Below, one piece after another: positions 31,941 through 42,687 of a DNA stretch of 57,364 nucleotides. The stretch is from Ophiostoma sp. CBS 140.51. Its lineage: Eukaryota; Ascomycota; Sordariomycetes; Ophiostomatales; Ophiostomataceae. Below the pieces are notes generated by a model that had not been told where the DNA came from, searched no databases, and saw only the letters and a list, made by a program, of their open reading frames with translations. A program made the position numbers and the translations under genes. The stretch lies in NCBI GenBank assembly GCA_029298735.1, contig JANSLP010000205.1, forward strand, positions 1 to 57,364, given 5' to 3'. Positions within the stretch are counted from its first letter, which is position 1. Every line of letters starts with the position of its first letter.

Positions 31941-33269
31941 ATGCCATTAGCCGACATGGAGGCAAACAAGGAGGAGCGGCTCGAAGCTGCTCAGCCTGTC
32001 GAGATCGACCGGAAACGGCTGCTGCACCCATACTGGCACGGCCGGCGGAAGGCTTTCATCATTCCAAAAATTATGATGGGCCTCATCATCATCATCGCCT
32101 TCCTCCTCATCATGTCCAACTTCTTTGGCAGCGCCTTTGAACAGGCCAAGCGTGTCGAGGCACTCAAGGTTCTCGTGGTTGACTACGACGATGGTGTGAT
32201 TGGTACCTCATTTGCCAATGCCTACAACCAGCTTAAGGCTGACTCTTTCCCGACTGTTGAGTTCCGTTCCGCTTCCCAGTTCCCCACCACCGAGTCGGTC
32301 CACGATGCAGTCTGCCGTGGTGGCTACTGGGCAGGTGCCTATGTGCCATCGGGTGCCTCCTCTCGCCTGTCGGCAGCTCTCAAGGGAGGTGCCGCTGCTG
32401 AGGACTATAGCGAGTCTCCAGCCTTTACCTATATTTACAACCAGGCCCGCTACCCGACCGTAGCTGATGGTGTCTTACTCGGTGGCCTTACGGAGTGGGT
32501 AAGTGCTGCACGCGCTGCCTACTACCAGACGGGCAACGGCACCACTCTGGCGACCATCAACCAGACCGACGCCGCCTCCGTTGCCGCCTACCTCGACCCC
32601 ATCACGTCTGCTGCCGACATTATCATGCCCACCACCCAGGGCGCCCGTGTTTATTATGATACCGCCTACATGGTCCCGCCCTGCCTCGCGCCCTTTTTTC
32701 TGATCCTGGCCATGAACGGCATCAGTGGTCTGCACGACGTATTTGCCCGCGCCTATGTCCGTGACGTAGCCGTCCTCCGTTTTGTCATTGGCAAGATTTA
32801 TACGTTTTTAGCTTCGCTCGCGTTTGCCGGCTACCTCTGGGGCTTCCGCGAGAGCTGGCAAGTCGGCGGCCGCGAGTTTGTGCTGACGTGGATGGTCATG
32901 TGGCTGGACCTCGAAGTTAACTGGGTGATTATGGAGTCGCTGGTGGCCAGTTTTATCCCGCTGGCGTTCGTGTCGGTGTTTGTCGTCAGCTGGGTTATGG
33001 TGAATGTGGCGAGTGCCGTGTTTCCCTTTGAACTGAGTGCTGGGTGGTACCGGTGGGGCTACTGCTTGCCGGCACACAACACCTATGTGACTTTGGTGTA
33101 TGTGTGGTCGCGGTGCGCCAGTCCGCTGCGGTACTCGTTGCCGATTATGTTTTCGTGGTGGGTTGTGGGCCATGTTGTGGCGTGGTTCTCGATCCTGAAG
33201 CGGTGCCGGGATGCGGAGAAACAGCTGAAGGCATCTCTCGAGAGCCGGGGCGGTGATACGGCCAACTAG
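31941..33269 (+). CDS. SNG1-like DUF3533 membrane protein
   Basis: One exon, 442 aa. A cytosolic N-terminus of about 50 residues is followed by a first membrane helix (MMGLIIIIAFLLIMSNFFGS), a large extracytosolic domain with N-glycosylation sites (NGT, NQT) and a C-terminal bundle of about five helices. This is the layout of the DUF3533/SNG1 family. Yeast SNG1 confers resistance to nitrosoguanidine and affects membrane phospholipid asymmetry, so a plasma-membrane stress or drug-tolerance role is likely. The fold is related to ABC-2-type membrane proteins, but no ATPase is encoded nearby. The start is the first ATG after a TATA box. The gene is convergent with the secreted beta-propeller gene, with 207 bp between stops. 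Confidence 0.85.
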   Translation: MPLADMEANKEERLEAAQPVEIDRKRLLHPYWHGRRKAFIIPKIMMGLIIIIAFLLIMSNFFGSAFEQAKRVEALKVLVVDYDDGVIGTSFANAYNQLKADSFPTVEFRSASQFPTTESVHDAVCRGGYWAGAYVPSGASSRLSAALKGGAAAEDYSESPAFTYIYNQARYPTVADGVLLGGLTEWVSAARAAYYQTGNGTTLATINQTDAASVAAYLDPITSAADIIMPTTQGARVYYDTAYMVPPCLAPFFLILAMNGISGLHDVFARAYVRDVAVLRFVIGKIYTFLASLAFAGYLWGFRESWQVGGREFVLTWMVMWLDLEVNWVIMESLVASFIPLAFVSVFVVSWVMVNVASAVFPFELSAGWYRWGYCLPAHNTYVTLVYVWSRCASPLRYSLPIMFSWWVVGHVVAWFSILKRCRDAEKQLKASLESRGGDTAN

Positions 33270-33476
33270 GGGGTTGTTGTTCGTGTTGAAGAGGTCGAAA
33301 TCGTTGAGAGGTGTAGCATTTATCACACAGCGTTTTGGATATTAAATTTTATTTTTATTTAGACTGGCATCTGCCCACATGTAGATATTTCCTTTCTCAT
33401 ATTCAAAAGCACAAAATGAAAAAAAAATAAAAAATACAGCTGGTCCTGTTTGAAATAGTGGATGTTTATCTAGATC

Positions 33477-34415
33477 TCACGCAATGCTTGCTGAAAAGAC
33501 GGCACCATTGGTCGTGGCAATGTACAGCGTATTCTTGTCGTTGGCCCTGCGCCCAAAGGCAACAGACGAACAGCTGGTGGCCGTGGCGGCCTTGCTGGAC
33601 TTGCCGTCGGCCGAAATCTTCGTAATGGAGTTGGCATTGGGCTGCGCAACGTAGTAGCTGCCACTGCCGTCCGGGGCCAGAATAAAGTCCTCGGCCATAG
33701 TGAGAGCGGCAATCTCGGTCGGCTTTCCGGCCGTGACTTTGCCTGTTGCAGAATCCAGCGTTACCGGTACTTTGTAAAACCCGCCGCCGAACGTGTTAGT
33801 AAAATATGCAGTACCGTTCTGGTACTTGAGACCGTGGACACCTTCTACAAGGCTGCCCTGAGCGGGCGCCTTCATCGATGCGTCTGTGAGAACGACACTG
33901 TAGGCACTCGTATCCAGGTTCATTGTGTACAGGCTGGCCTTGGCGGCATCGGCAATCAGTACATTGTTCTTGTCCAGTGGTGCTATCCCAATAAAGAAGC
34001 CAGACTCAGGCACAAGCTTGACCTGTGTCGTTTTGGGTGTTGTGCCAGTCAAATCGACCGCCCACACAGCCCACGATCCAGCCTTGACGCTGAATCCACG
34101 CGTGGAAAAGTTGCCGGTAACGACGGCATAGACGTCTGGGCTGACTTCAGTGATGCCCGTCAAACTGAGTGCATCAGTGAAGCCAGCGACCTTAGCACCG
34201 GCCTTGGTGGCTGGGTCGTAGCTCCAGAGTTCGGGCACATCGAGGCGGGCCAAGAGAAGCTGGCCATTGGGGCGGACGACGAGGTTCTCGATCCAAGCGC
34301 TACCGGGTAGTTTGTAGATGCTGGCAGCAGTGGCTTGTCGAGCTTTAAGAAACGGGGCAGCGTATGATGGTAAGAACAAGGCGGCGGTCACCGCCAAGCT
34401 GGAGAGGAGGCGCAT
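33477..34415 (-). CDS. Secreted SMP-30/NHL-type beta-propeller protein
   Basis: One exon, 312 aa from the ATG at 34415. The start was chosen because a signal peptide begins there (MRLLSSLAVTAALFLPSYA), with likely cleavage before APFLKAR; an in-frame ATG at 34490 would precede it. The mature part has six repeated blade-like units with Asn/Asp-Gly turns (WIENLVVRPNGQLLLARLD, EGVHGLKYQNGTAYFTNTFG, DFILAPDGSGSYYVAQPNA). This fits the SMP-30/gluconolactonase-like six-bladed propellers common in fungi, some of them in biosynthetic clusters. A lactonase or calcium-dependent esterase activity is possible but not shown. Its neighbour on the same strand is an alpha/beta hydrolase 466 bp upstream. Confidence 0.75.
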   Translation of the reverse strand: MRLLSSLAVTAALFLPSYAAPFLKARQATAASIYKLPGSAWIENLVVRPNGQLLLARLDVPELWSYDPATKAGAKVAGFTDALSLTGITEVSPDVYAVVTGNFSTRGFSVKAGSWAVWAVDLTGTTPKTTQVKLVPESGFFIGIAPLDKNNVLIADAAKASLYTMNLDTSAYSVVLTDASMKAPAQGSLVEGVHGLKYQNGTAYFTNTFGGGFYKVPVTLDSATGKVTAGKPTEIAALTMAEDFILAPDGSGSYYVAQPNANSITKISADGKSSKAATATSCSSVAFGRRANDKNTLYIATTNGAVFSASIA

Positions 34416-34881
34416 TGTTGATGAATTGAGATTTGAAGGCGTCCAAGAAAAGCTGGCTCGCAATTGAAGTTGCCCGGCTCGTCCTGTCAAATGTGCTTGG
34501 CAACATGGTAGTCATATATGGCAGCGGAAACAAGTTCGACAGGAATGCAAGATGGATATGACCGAACACACTGTCAGCCTAATACCAAGAAAGTGATATG
34601 TTAAAATTAGTTTGTGCATGTCAGGTACGGTATGACAACGGCTATTCTCTCCTCCCGCGCGGGATGTGAGGGGAACTACTATATGAGGTTGACAGTTATC
34701 GTGCCGATGCCGGGTTCAATGTGAGAGCCATTAAGAGATAATGAGTGGTCGATTTTGCAGTAAAGAGCTAAATTTAAACAAACATTATGCAACTCCAAGT
34801 ATTTAAACAGCAAATTAAACGTCCATAACAACGTGATGTTCCCAAGATACGCCTCATCATGTGCATATCTCTCACCATATC
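34416..34881. other. Intergenic region between beta-propeller and hydrolase genes
   Basis: About 470 bp: promoter of the beta-propeller gene and 3' flank of the hydrolase, which lies upstream on the same strand. Nothing specific is seen. Confidence 0.5.
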
Positions 34882-36107
34882 TCACAGGTTCGCCTTGAAC
34901 GGCCCCGAGTACAGCCACTCCTGGATCATGTCCATGCACAGCTTCCGCTTGATCTTACAGTCCGGGTACATGACGTCCTTCTTGAACATTTCGGCCACGG
35001 TCATGTCGAAACCGTGCACGGCGTCGGGCACCAGCAGCCACTTGTAGCTGCTCGTGGGTGTGCGTTCCTCAAAGGCAAAACGTTCGTCGTCCAGGATCAA
35101 GGCGTTGGGCGGGTGGATCTCGGGCGAGCCGGATACAGGGTTGGAAGGCGGCGGACGGTCGGCAAGTTTGCAGGCCATCTGCCAGGCCTCGTGGGAGAGC
35201 ATGTCGAGTTCGGCGGCGATGGTAAAAACGTACGAGGGCAGGTTCTTTTTGGGGACGTATGTCGGACTCAAGAGGGGAGTGACGAGGTCCTCAGTTTTGA
35301 CGCCCTTGGGCAGGTAGGACCAGTTAAATACGAGGGCGACGTGGCGCAACAGATCCTTTTCGCCCCGGAAGCCCTTCATAGCCTTGTACTGGCGGTGCAG
35401 GACCTTCTTGCGGGTCGGGATCGAAAAGTCGACGGGCGGGTAGATGGGCACGACGGCATGGAGGCGGCCTTGCATACTGGGCAGCGAGGCCAGGGCGAGG
35501 GCGAGGTTGCCGCCGGCGGACCAGCCGGCCACAGCAGCTTGGTCGGTGTTGATGGGCAGCGACGGATCGGCCAACACAGCCTGGGCCAGCGCTTCGAGAT
35601 CATGAATGGCCGTAGGGAACGGCGACACGGGCCCTTTGCGGTAATTGAGCTCGACGGCAATGGTGGGCTGTTTGGGGTTGGAGCGGACAAAGTCGTAGTC
35701 CCAGGCGTCCGAGTCCTGCGGGTTGCCGACGACGAAGCCGCCGCCGTGAATGGTGAACAGGACGGGGTACTTGTGCTGTGGCGTGGCTGTCCGGTCATAC
35801 GACGGTGGGAAGAAGATGCTGAGGGTGGTTAGGGATGGTCTCAAGTAATTATCAGCTACGTAGGGCGTACCTACTGCACATTCAGACCTGGCTGGCACTC
35901 GTAGGTCTTGATGATGTCGGGCCGCTTCTCGGGCTGGTAGACGAGGTCTTTGGCTTTGCGGCCGTAATGCATGAAAATGTTGCCTGCATACATGCCGTAG
36001 CCGCCGAGGCCAAACATGATTGTCTCGGTCCATGTAAACGGCGGATGCGACGGCGTCTCCTTGCCTTCAGCCTCTGTGAGGACTCTCGATGTGTCCGCTG
36101 ATGACAT
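34882..36107 (-). CDS. Alpha/beta hydrolase, arylacetamide deacetylase/HSL-like
   Basis: Exons 36107-35875 and 35818-34882 (56-bp intron, GTAGGT donor, CTAAC branch, CTCAG acceptor) give 389 aa. The oxyanion motif HGGGFVVG is at 102-109. The nucleophile S178 sits in GWSAGG. The acid is probably the Asp in AAELDML and the base the His in VPDAVHGFD. The HGGG plus G-x-S-A-G pair places it in the hormone-sensitive-lipase/arylacetamide-deacetylase group, which cleaves esters and acetyl groups of small hydrophobic molecules. The stretch TIMFGLGGYGMYAGNIFMH near residue 30 is hydrophobic and may anchor the protein to a membrane. The intron falls between the N-terminal anchor segment and the catalytic fold. 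The substrate is unknown. Confidence 0.88.
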
Positions 36108-37503
36108 GGTGATGGCGTTGTGATGTGATGATGTGTTGCATTCGTGATCTCAGACGTGATGCAACGTCAAGAGAGAATAACAGGATGAAGAAATGGCCCA
36201 AGAGCAGCTGCCCCCTGTGAGAACCTAATCGCGGAGCGCTATGGGGAGCTCTAAAGCACAAGCCAAAACTCCACTTCGGCGAAAGCTCCAGCGCGGGGTG
36301 CGGTCCGGTCGTTCCTTCTTTTTCTACCTTATTTTTGGTGGGAACCGGATGCTGCATAGAGAGAGATGGAAGACGGGCTAAAACGTGTTAAATATTGGGG
36401 AAAGAGCGACAGAGTATTGGGGAAAGAGCGACAGAGAACAAGGGAGCAGCCAGCGAAAAGAACCACAGAAATCCTGGTTGTGAAAGTACGGTGTAGATCT
36501 TTCGTTAACGGCCAGGCAGTATGATATGCCACGCGTTTGATACCGGGTTACAATTTTTCGAAAACGTTGAAAATTCATCCCGTGTGTTCCCCCGTTTTAA
36601 GTGTCCGGCTGGCCGGATTAGGTTTGTAGGACAGACACTGTACCATCGAAACACGGACCAAAATAATACGCGAAAATTCAAAGGTCAATCACTGACTGTG
36701 ACATAGGAGCCCATATTCGCACCCATTTTGTATAGAAATACAGACAAAAATAAATATACGCTGTAATACAAGTCACACTCTAAAGTTGAATATCCAACCA
36801 GCTTCAGCAGCGATGGTAAGATCGTAGTATCGAAGGGCATAAGATGCGAAGTGTAATTAGTCTACTATTGATTAATTAAAGGTATGCTGCTCTAAATACA
36901 CCGCCGCTCTTACCTTCGTAACTTCGCTCCACGGACCCAGGCGCCAACAACCACCGCGCCGGGTCTTCTGACTAATAGGCGATCAGTGATTGCCCAATTG
37001 GGAAGGTTTCTGCGATGTCTTTCACGCCCTTTGCATCGCCTCAACCTCTTTTGGAACACATTTGATGATGCCTTTCCTTGGAAAACCGTGTCCTTTCAGT
37101 GAAAGGGACATACATTGGCCATTTTGTCAAAAACAGTCCGCCAATTTGTCAGCCCATTGGTCTAGATGAAGCCAAGAGCGCCCTCCACGCAGAACAAGCT
37201 GTCGTTTCTATCACGCATCACAGTCCGGATTATCTGGTTTGTCCCATCATTGACATACTTTGACAGGTTTGGTAAGCTTTTTGAGGACATTGAAGTCCAG
37301 AATCGTGAAAATGCCGACTGTGTATCGCCGTACTTCCGGTGGTTGCAGCACGACGGGTTTGGGGTACTGCCATCTTTCCTTCAGGCCAGGTGAAGCCACT
37401 TAAGTATAAGGTCTCATAAGCCCTCTTTAAATCACATCTGTATTCCCTCGAATAAACTAATTACAATTTTACATACAGCTTCAACCACCGCAACCACATC
37501 ACC
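36108..37503. other. Divergent intergenic region between hydrolase and GST-like genes
   Basis: About 1.4 kb, AT-rich in the middle (36700-36900). No gene, RNA or repeat recognised. A direct repeat of about 24 bp beginning ATTGGGGAAAGAGCGACAGAG stands near 36394-36440. Confidence 0.5.
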
Positions 37504-38181
37504 ATGGCACCAAACCTCACTTTGTACCACGCAACACATGCGTGCTCCACCGTTGTCCATTGTCTCCTCGAGGACTTGGGCATCACCTTTACCGAAATCA
37601 AGATGCGCATGGGCCCTCACGGCATCGAGTCCGTCGACGGTACCCTCAACCACGATCAGTACCTCAAAATCCACCCTTTTGGGTACGTGCCCTGTCTTGT
37701 CGTCGACGGTATCTCTATCACCGAGATGCCCGCCATCTTAACCTACGTGGCCAACCTAGTGCCCGAAAAGAAGCTGTTGGGCGACAATTTGGTGGAGCAG
37801 TCTTTGGCTTTGAGCTGGGCCGCCTGGCTGTCCGGCACGCTCCACGGTCGTGGCTTTGGTGCCCTCTTCCGGCCCGAACGTTATGCCGACAACGAGGCCT
37901 ACCACCACGAAATCCGGGGGCAAGGATTCGCGTTTGTCAAGGAGTGCTACGGCATCATTGACCAACGACTGCAAGGACGGGACTACCCCGTGGGCAGCCA
38001 CGAGACGATTGTCGATTTCAACTTGCTCATCTTCTTTCTCTGGGGGCTGGAGCAGAACATTAACATGGCCAAGGAGTACCCCGAGTATGGGAAGCTGTTT
38101 GCACGGATGTCCAAGAAGGAGGCCGTGGCCAAAGTGGACAAGTTTGCCAGGCCAGCCTTGGTGTACAATCCTGATGAGTAG
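37504..38181 (+). CDS. Glutathione S-transferase-like protein
   Basis: One exon, 225 aa. The N-terminal thioredoxin-like domain (about 5-85) starts LTLYHATHACSTVVHCLLED, with a Ser/Cys cluster where the catalytic Ser of Ser-type GSTs lies. It contains VPCLVVDGISITEMPAI, the glutathione-binding cis-Pro and Glu/Ser-type motif in which the usual Ser after Glu is Met. The C-terminal domain (about 95-215) is all-helical, with VDFNLLIFF in the place of the family's core Asp motif. Fungal GSTs of this type conjugate or isomerise small electrophiles. With the SNG1-like, esterase and beta-propeller genes it forms a possible detoxification neighbourhood. The substituted glutathione-site residue means activity is uncertain. 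Confidence 0.85.
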   Translation: MAPNLTLYHATHACSTVVHCLLEDLGITFTEIKMRMGPHGIESVDGTLNHDQYLKIHPFGYVPCLVVDGISITEMPAILTYVANLVPEKKLLGDNLVEQSLALSWAAWLSGTLHGRGFGALFRPERYADNEAYHHEIRGQGFAFVKECYGIIDQRLQGRDYPVGSHETIVDFNLLIFFLWGLEQNINMAKEYPEYGKLFARMSKKEAVAKVDKFARPALVYNPDE

Positions 38182-38382
38182 AAATACTCAGGACTTAATT
38201 GAGTACATACTGGTTTTGTGTGAAACAATATTTTGTATTTCTCTAAAATCAATACCTAAATACAACGAAATTCTTGTCATATTATTTATTTCATCGGTGT
38301 TGTGCTGTGATGTGTTGTATTGTTATTGCATGGTTGAGCCTCAGCCTTGGACAGCACTGCAACTGTAAATAGATAAACTTAT

Positions 38383-38402
38383 CAGGATAGCGTGCTATCC
38401 TG
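38383..38402. repeat. Perfect 9-bp inverted repeat with 2-nt spacer
   Basis: CAGGATAGC, then GT, then GCTATCCTG. It lies about 200 bp past the stop of the GST-like gene and has the same tight geometry as the inverted repeat past the thiolase gene. Confidence 0.85.
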
Positions 38403-39800
38403 TCCTTGCCGAATTCTGACGGCCCTGTCGTGCCGTTGTCTTTAGCTCTGCAGTCAAAGTGCAGTGAAGTGCAGTCAAAAGTGCCGTTGAGGGTACCTTT
38501 TGATGCCCATCAGCCAATCACACACCCTGGTCATCTCCAAAGTGTTTCTTGTTCAGCTGGGCATGGCCCTCAAGGCCCTCTCAACTGACCCCTTCTCCTC
38601 ATCTGCCCTCATCTGCCCACTATCTGCTCAGCCTTCTTCTGCAAGGAGCCGTATGTCTGCCCCTCATCATCACACGGCGTGGTCGACGTTGGGTTGCACA
38701 CAATTCTAGGTGTCTTCCATGAGGTGTTCCCAACGTTGCACTCTCCTCATATCTTATGCCCTGTTTCGGCATCGTGTACAGCCTTGCTTATTGTGCTAAG
38801 ATGGGAAAGATCCATTGTCTGTTGTTTGTGTGGTGCATGGGTATGGTCCCTGCTTCCATGTATTTGTAACGACCTGCACATAGTTTCTGTGTCAGCTTGT
38901 CGAAGAAGGCGCAGCAAGCTCACGTGTTTTGATTGCTTTTTCTTTTCTTCTCTTCCATCGTCTCTCTTTCCTTTCTCGACTATTTTGTTCTCGCCTATTT
39001 TCTTCTCGTCTCCGACTGTCTTTCCTTTCGTGCACGAAGTGCAGGTACCCCACCCCTTGCCTGCCCAGTTGCCGTGGCCTAACTCGGTGCTTGTGCTTCA
39101 AGTACATGCACGCTGTGATTGTGATAAACAGAGCTGTGATACGCTGTGCAGGATAGCTAAGGTCTTTACTCGGACGTACAAAAAAAGAATCAAATTAAAT
39201 ACGAGTAAAATGCAAAATAATTACATCCAAGTTGTAAAGAACGGAGTTTCTCTTTTCAGACATACACCGTGGTTGAGGAAGACAAATCTGCTTGGATGTG
39301 GGCACAGTCTACCCACAGAATGACATAAGAATGACCATCTTTGCGATCACCATGGATTTTCCATGCTGGCCAATCTGCTGGGTATCGCCCGTTCTAGAAT
39401 TGTCTGGAGTGGACGGCGTGGTGTTTGTTTTCAAAGATCATCAAATCCATCTTGATTGCCCTGGTTTTCCGACCCTGGTTTTCACACTCTGATTCCTAAA
39501 TTCCATGACTGGCACCGATGTGCGTCGACGTCTGGGCGATGCACTGCGATGCACAGCGATGCGCGACACCGCATTCTTCCACTCTGAATTGCGCCGGCCG
39601 TCGCATCACGAATTATGACGTTGGGACAGGGGTCATTGCAAAGTAGCGGAGAATTCGTTCTTCGAGTGTTTGGTGGTGCTTGGTGGTGGTGGTCTCTCCC
39701 ACCAAAAGCCTAATCAGGGAAGGACTTCCCTCTCTCTCCTTTTCATTCCCATTCTTTCATCCCCATTCATTCCCATTCATTTCTCCCATTTCTCTCTTTC

Positions 39801-39901
39801 CATGCAAAGGCATGCAAAAGACATGCACGGCGTGCATGGGGTGCCGAGATTGTGGGACCGCCCGGCCTCAAGCCCATGCAGCGTGCACATGCCGCTGCAT
39901 G
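39801..39901. promoter_or_regulatory. Cluster of six CATGCA/TGCATG motifs
   Basis: CATGCA or its reverse complement occurs at 39801, 39811, 39822, 39833, 39875 and 39896, six times in about 100 bp. Chance would give far fewer. A protein-binding array is possible, but the factor is unknown and the nearest start codon is 2.8 kb away. Confidence 0.4.
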
Positions 39902-40729
39902 ATTTTGAGTTTTTGTGAGTGTTTCTGAGCGTCTTTTCAGCTTGACCAGCACCCGCTAGAGCGCAGAGTGGGGCCGAGTTCAGCTGGCATGGTCAACGAC
40001 GGATGCAGAAACAGGGCATCCTATTGGTGGGAGGGCGCAAAAGCGTGAATAAGAGATGAATGGGGGGGACGACGTCGGGAACAGAAAATAAGAAAAGAGA
40101 AAAAAAAGGAAAGAAAATCAAAATCGAGATGAGGAGAATGAGGAGAGACGAGGGACGAGAGACGACGATGCCATTAACATGCACTCTTTTACACAGTAAT
40201 ACTCAGTAAATGTCGGTACCCCTCGTTTCCTATTGTCGCCTAATGTCGACAACCACTTGTTGATTATTTTATTTTTATTCTGTATTTATTTTTACTTCCC
40301 ACGCCTGTTCCTAATTAAGCTCGTCAGGGGTGGTTGGGTTGTTGAGACAATGCGTTCTTCGTTTTGCTCGCCTGGCCGGGGGCAATTCCTGATCAGATGC
40401 GTGGCTGTAAAAAAACTGTGGGTATCGACAAACGGGTGATCTAACTACATACGGTTGTCCTGCTAGTTTGTGATGCATTTACAAAGCAGGAGGTCTCCAT
40501 ATTCCGTGATCTGTTTCCTTGATCCGTGATCCGAGAAAGAGGGTGAAAAAAAAGTTTTCAAAAGTCAATAGACCACTTTAACGCGTTTTTTTTTCATACG
40601 CACGCACCTTTTTTGTATTGTCCAAGCTTCTTACCCGGGCACCGTATCGTAGACTAATGGATAGGGCGGGTGGTCCAGCGGTAATTACCGAGCGGATACG
40701 CCGTTGAGGGAGGCCTACAGTCGCTAACA

Positions 40730-40800
40730 GTGAAGATTTTGAAAGTGAAGCGAGTTAAACAAGTGAAAAATGGTGGAATAGAGTGAAAAATATTAGTGAA
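40730..40800. repeat. Five dispersed GTGAA motifs in 71 bp
   Basis: GTGAA occurs at 40730, 40745, 40763, 40783 and 40796, all in the same direction. The block is followed within 60 bp by a GCCGGC...GCCGGC pair. It resembles the GTGAA repeat upstream of the F-box gene. No function is known. Confidence 0.5.
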
Positions 40801-42687
40801 GCAGGATGAAGCAGGCCGGCACCAGTACAAAATCAGTGTAGGCTCTGGGGACGCCGGCCCTATTTACCTTTCCGCACATCAACCCACATGAAGCTATATG
40901 GATCTATGGGGATTGCGGATACGATGGGGTGGTAGCTAAAAAACGCCAACGCAACAGAACCGATATGCAGAAGCACCGATGTGGATAGAAAGCTGTAGTT
41001 TGTATGAGAAGAAAGAAAATCAAGTATGAAAGTTCTGTGATCAAAATCAAGAAACATACAACTGCACGAGTTTAAGACTACATCATTCCTCCCCCCAACA
41101 CAAAACCAACACAACGTGGATCCAACATATGGCCCTGTCGGGGGCCCGACGGGCTCCGGGCGAATGTGCAAGTGCAATATTCAACACGATGATGGCATGT
41201 TTTACACGGACCGGTGGATGGATCTAATGATGTATTGATGTATTGACACTTGGTCGTTTTGGTCAGTCTTAGACGAGGCTTGACCACATTCATCACGAAG
41301 ACGAAGAGACGGAGCAAGTCATCCTGTTGAGAAGGTTGCGTGTGCATTTTTTGGCGATACTGCTCGCCAAAATTGAAGTCAGGGACAGCATCCAGGGACA
41401 GTAATTAGGGACGGAACAGGCACGACACCTCCTTGCTTTGTTGTTATGATATGCTTGCTATCACTTCTTTGTTGAGCATTGCCCTTGTCTCGACCGTCTT
41501 GACTGTCTTGACTGCCTTGACTACCTGTCTTGGCTTTCCTGCCCTTTGGTTGATGTCTTAATTAGTCTCCGTGGGATAAGTATTCCTCATAGGGCGGTGC
41601 TGGGGCGGCGTCGCTGCCGGTGCACACCATTACTTTGTATGGAGTAATACTACCAGTACATACACACCCAGCAAGCCAGTAAGGAGTGTCCAGCACAAAG
41701 AGTGTGTCGCAGCTTCAGGTTTGAGCTGGGCAGGGGCTTGAGGTTCCGTCTGTCTATTAGTTGAGCCGGTTTTGATTTGTTGACTTGTGCTGTTCTTCCA
41801 TATTGGGTTGTTCTCCTTGTATGCCTACGGAGTCATGCCTAGCTAAGATCTGAGTTTGCTTTGTGTCTACTCGTGTACCCGCAGCTCGGCCCAGTCTCCG
41901 CCTTGACGTCGTGTGTCGTCTTTGTTTGTTTCTTTTCTTTTTCTGAAATTCGCTTATTCTCCTTCTTCCTCTAAGCCTCTTTGCAATCCACACCCCCTCG
42001 TTTTCTATTTCCTCCACTTCCAGTCTTGACTGCCCGGCTGGTCCCCTCGCGTGTTGAGAAAAAAAGAGAAACAACGGACGAGAGACCAAAACGACGACAC
42101 ACAAAAAGTCTCCATTCTCCTGCTTGGAGCTATGATACAATATTGAATGCAGGTCCAGTTGATCCATTTGTTGGTTCTTCTTTCTTTTTACTTCCCGTCG
42201 CCTTTTGTTTTTGATTTCGATTTTGATTTCTTATTTTCTTATTTTTTTTTTTTTTTCTCTCTCTGCAGTTATTGTCCCATCACTTTGCTTTCCTCAGCTC
42301 CCCTCGCCGCCCTAGCTTCTTTGGAGCGACACTACGAATACAAGAAGCGCCGTTAGTCCCCATCTTTACATGTCGAGTTCAGCTTTGTTTGTCACCGACC
42401 TTGCCACATGCCGGCCAACGTCGAAGACGTTGTCTGAAGCTTGGACTTTTAGACGGTTGGTCTGTTGAACGTTGCTGAACATCGCACAGTTTGTTCACAG
42501 TCAATGGCCAAACGAGGAAAGACACTGTCCAAAAAAAGAAAGGAAAAAGAATTTGGAAAACAAGGAAACGATCGACCACACCAGCTGAACCTATTCTCCT
42601 TTACTTTTTATGTTTTCGCCTTCCTCTAACTTACCTTTGCCTCCTTTACTTTTAATATCTTGACTTTTTCTTTCTCGCCCCTCCATC

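Larger units (their letters stand above)
38403..42687. other. Long gene-free region upstream of the Zn-cluster regulator
   Basis: About 4.3 kb with no recognisable coding gene. A 214-codon plus-strand frame at 38679-39323 is Phe/Ser/Cys-rich with no domain. The last 700 bp before 42688 is T- and C-rich, typical of a long 5' leader, with a T15 tract at 42242-42256 followed by a TGCAG that could end a leader intron. Two motif clusters inside are listed separately. Confidence 0.5.

Noticed and set aside
38679..39323. Plus-strand frame of 214 codons
   Set aside because: Rich in Phe, Ser and Cys from T/C-rich DNA, with no domain or splice context.
40660..40735. tRNA-like text (TGGTCCAGCGGTAA resembles a D-arm)
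   Set aside because: No T-arm (GTTCGA) with a pairing stem and no acceptor stem pairing follow, so it cannot fold as a tRNA.
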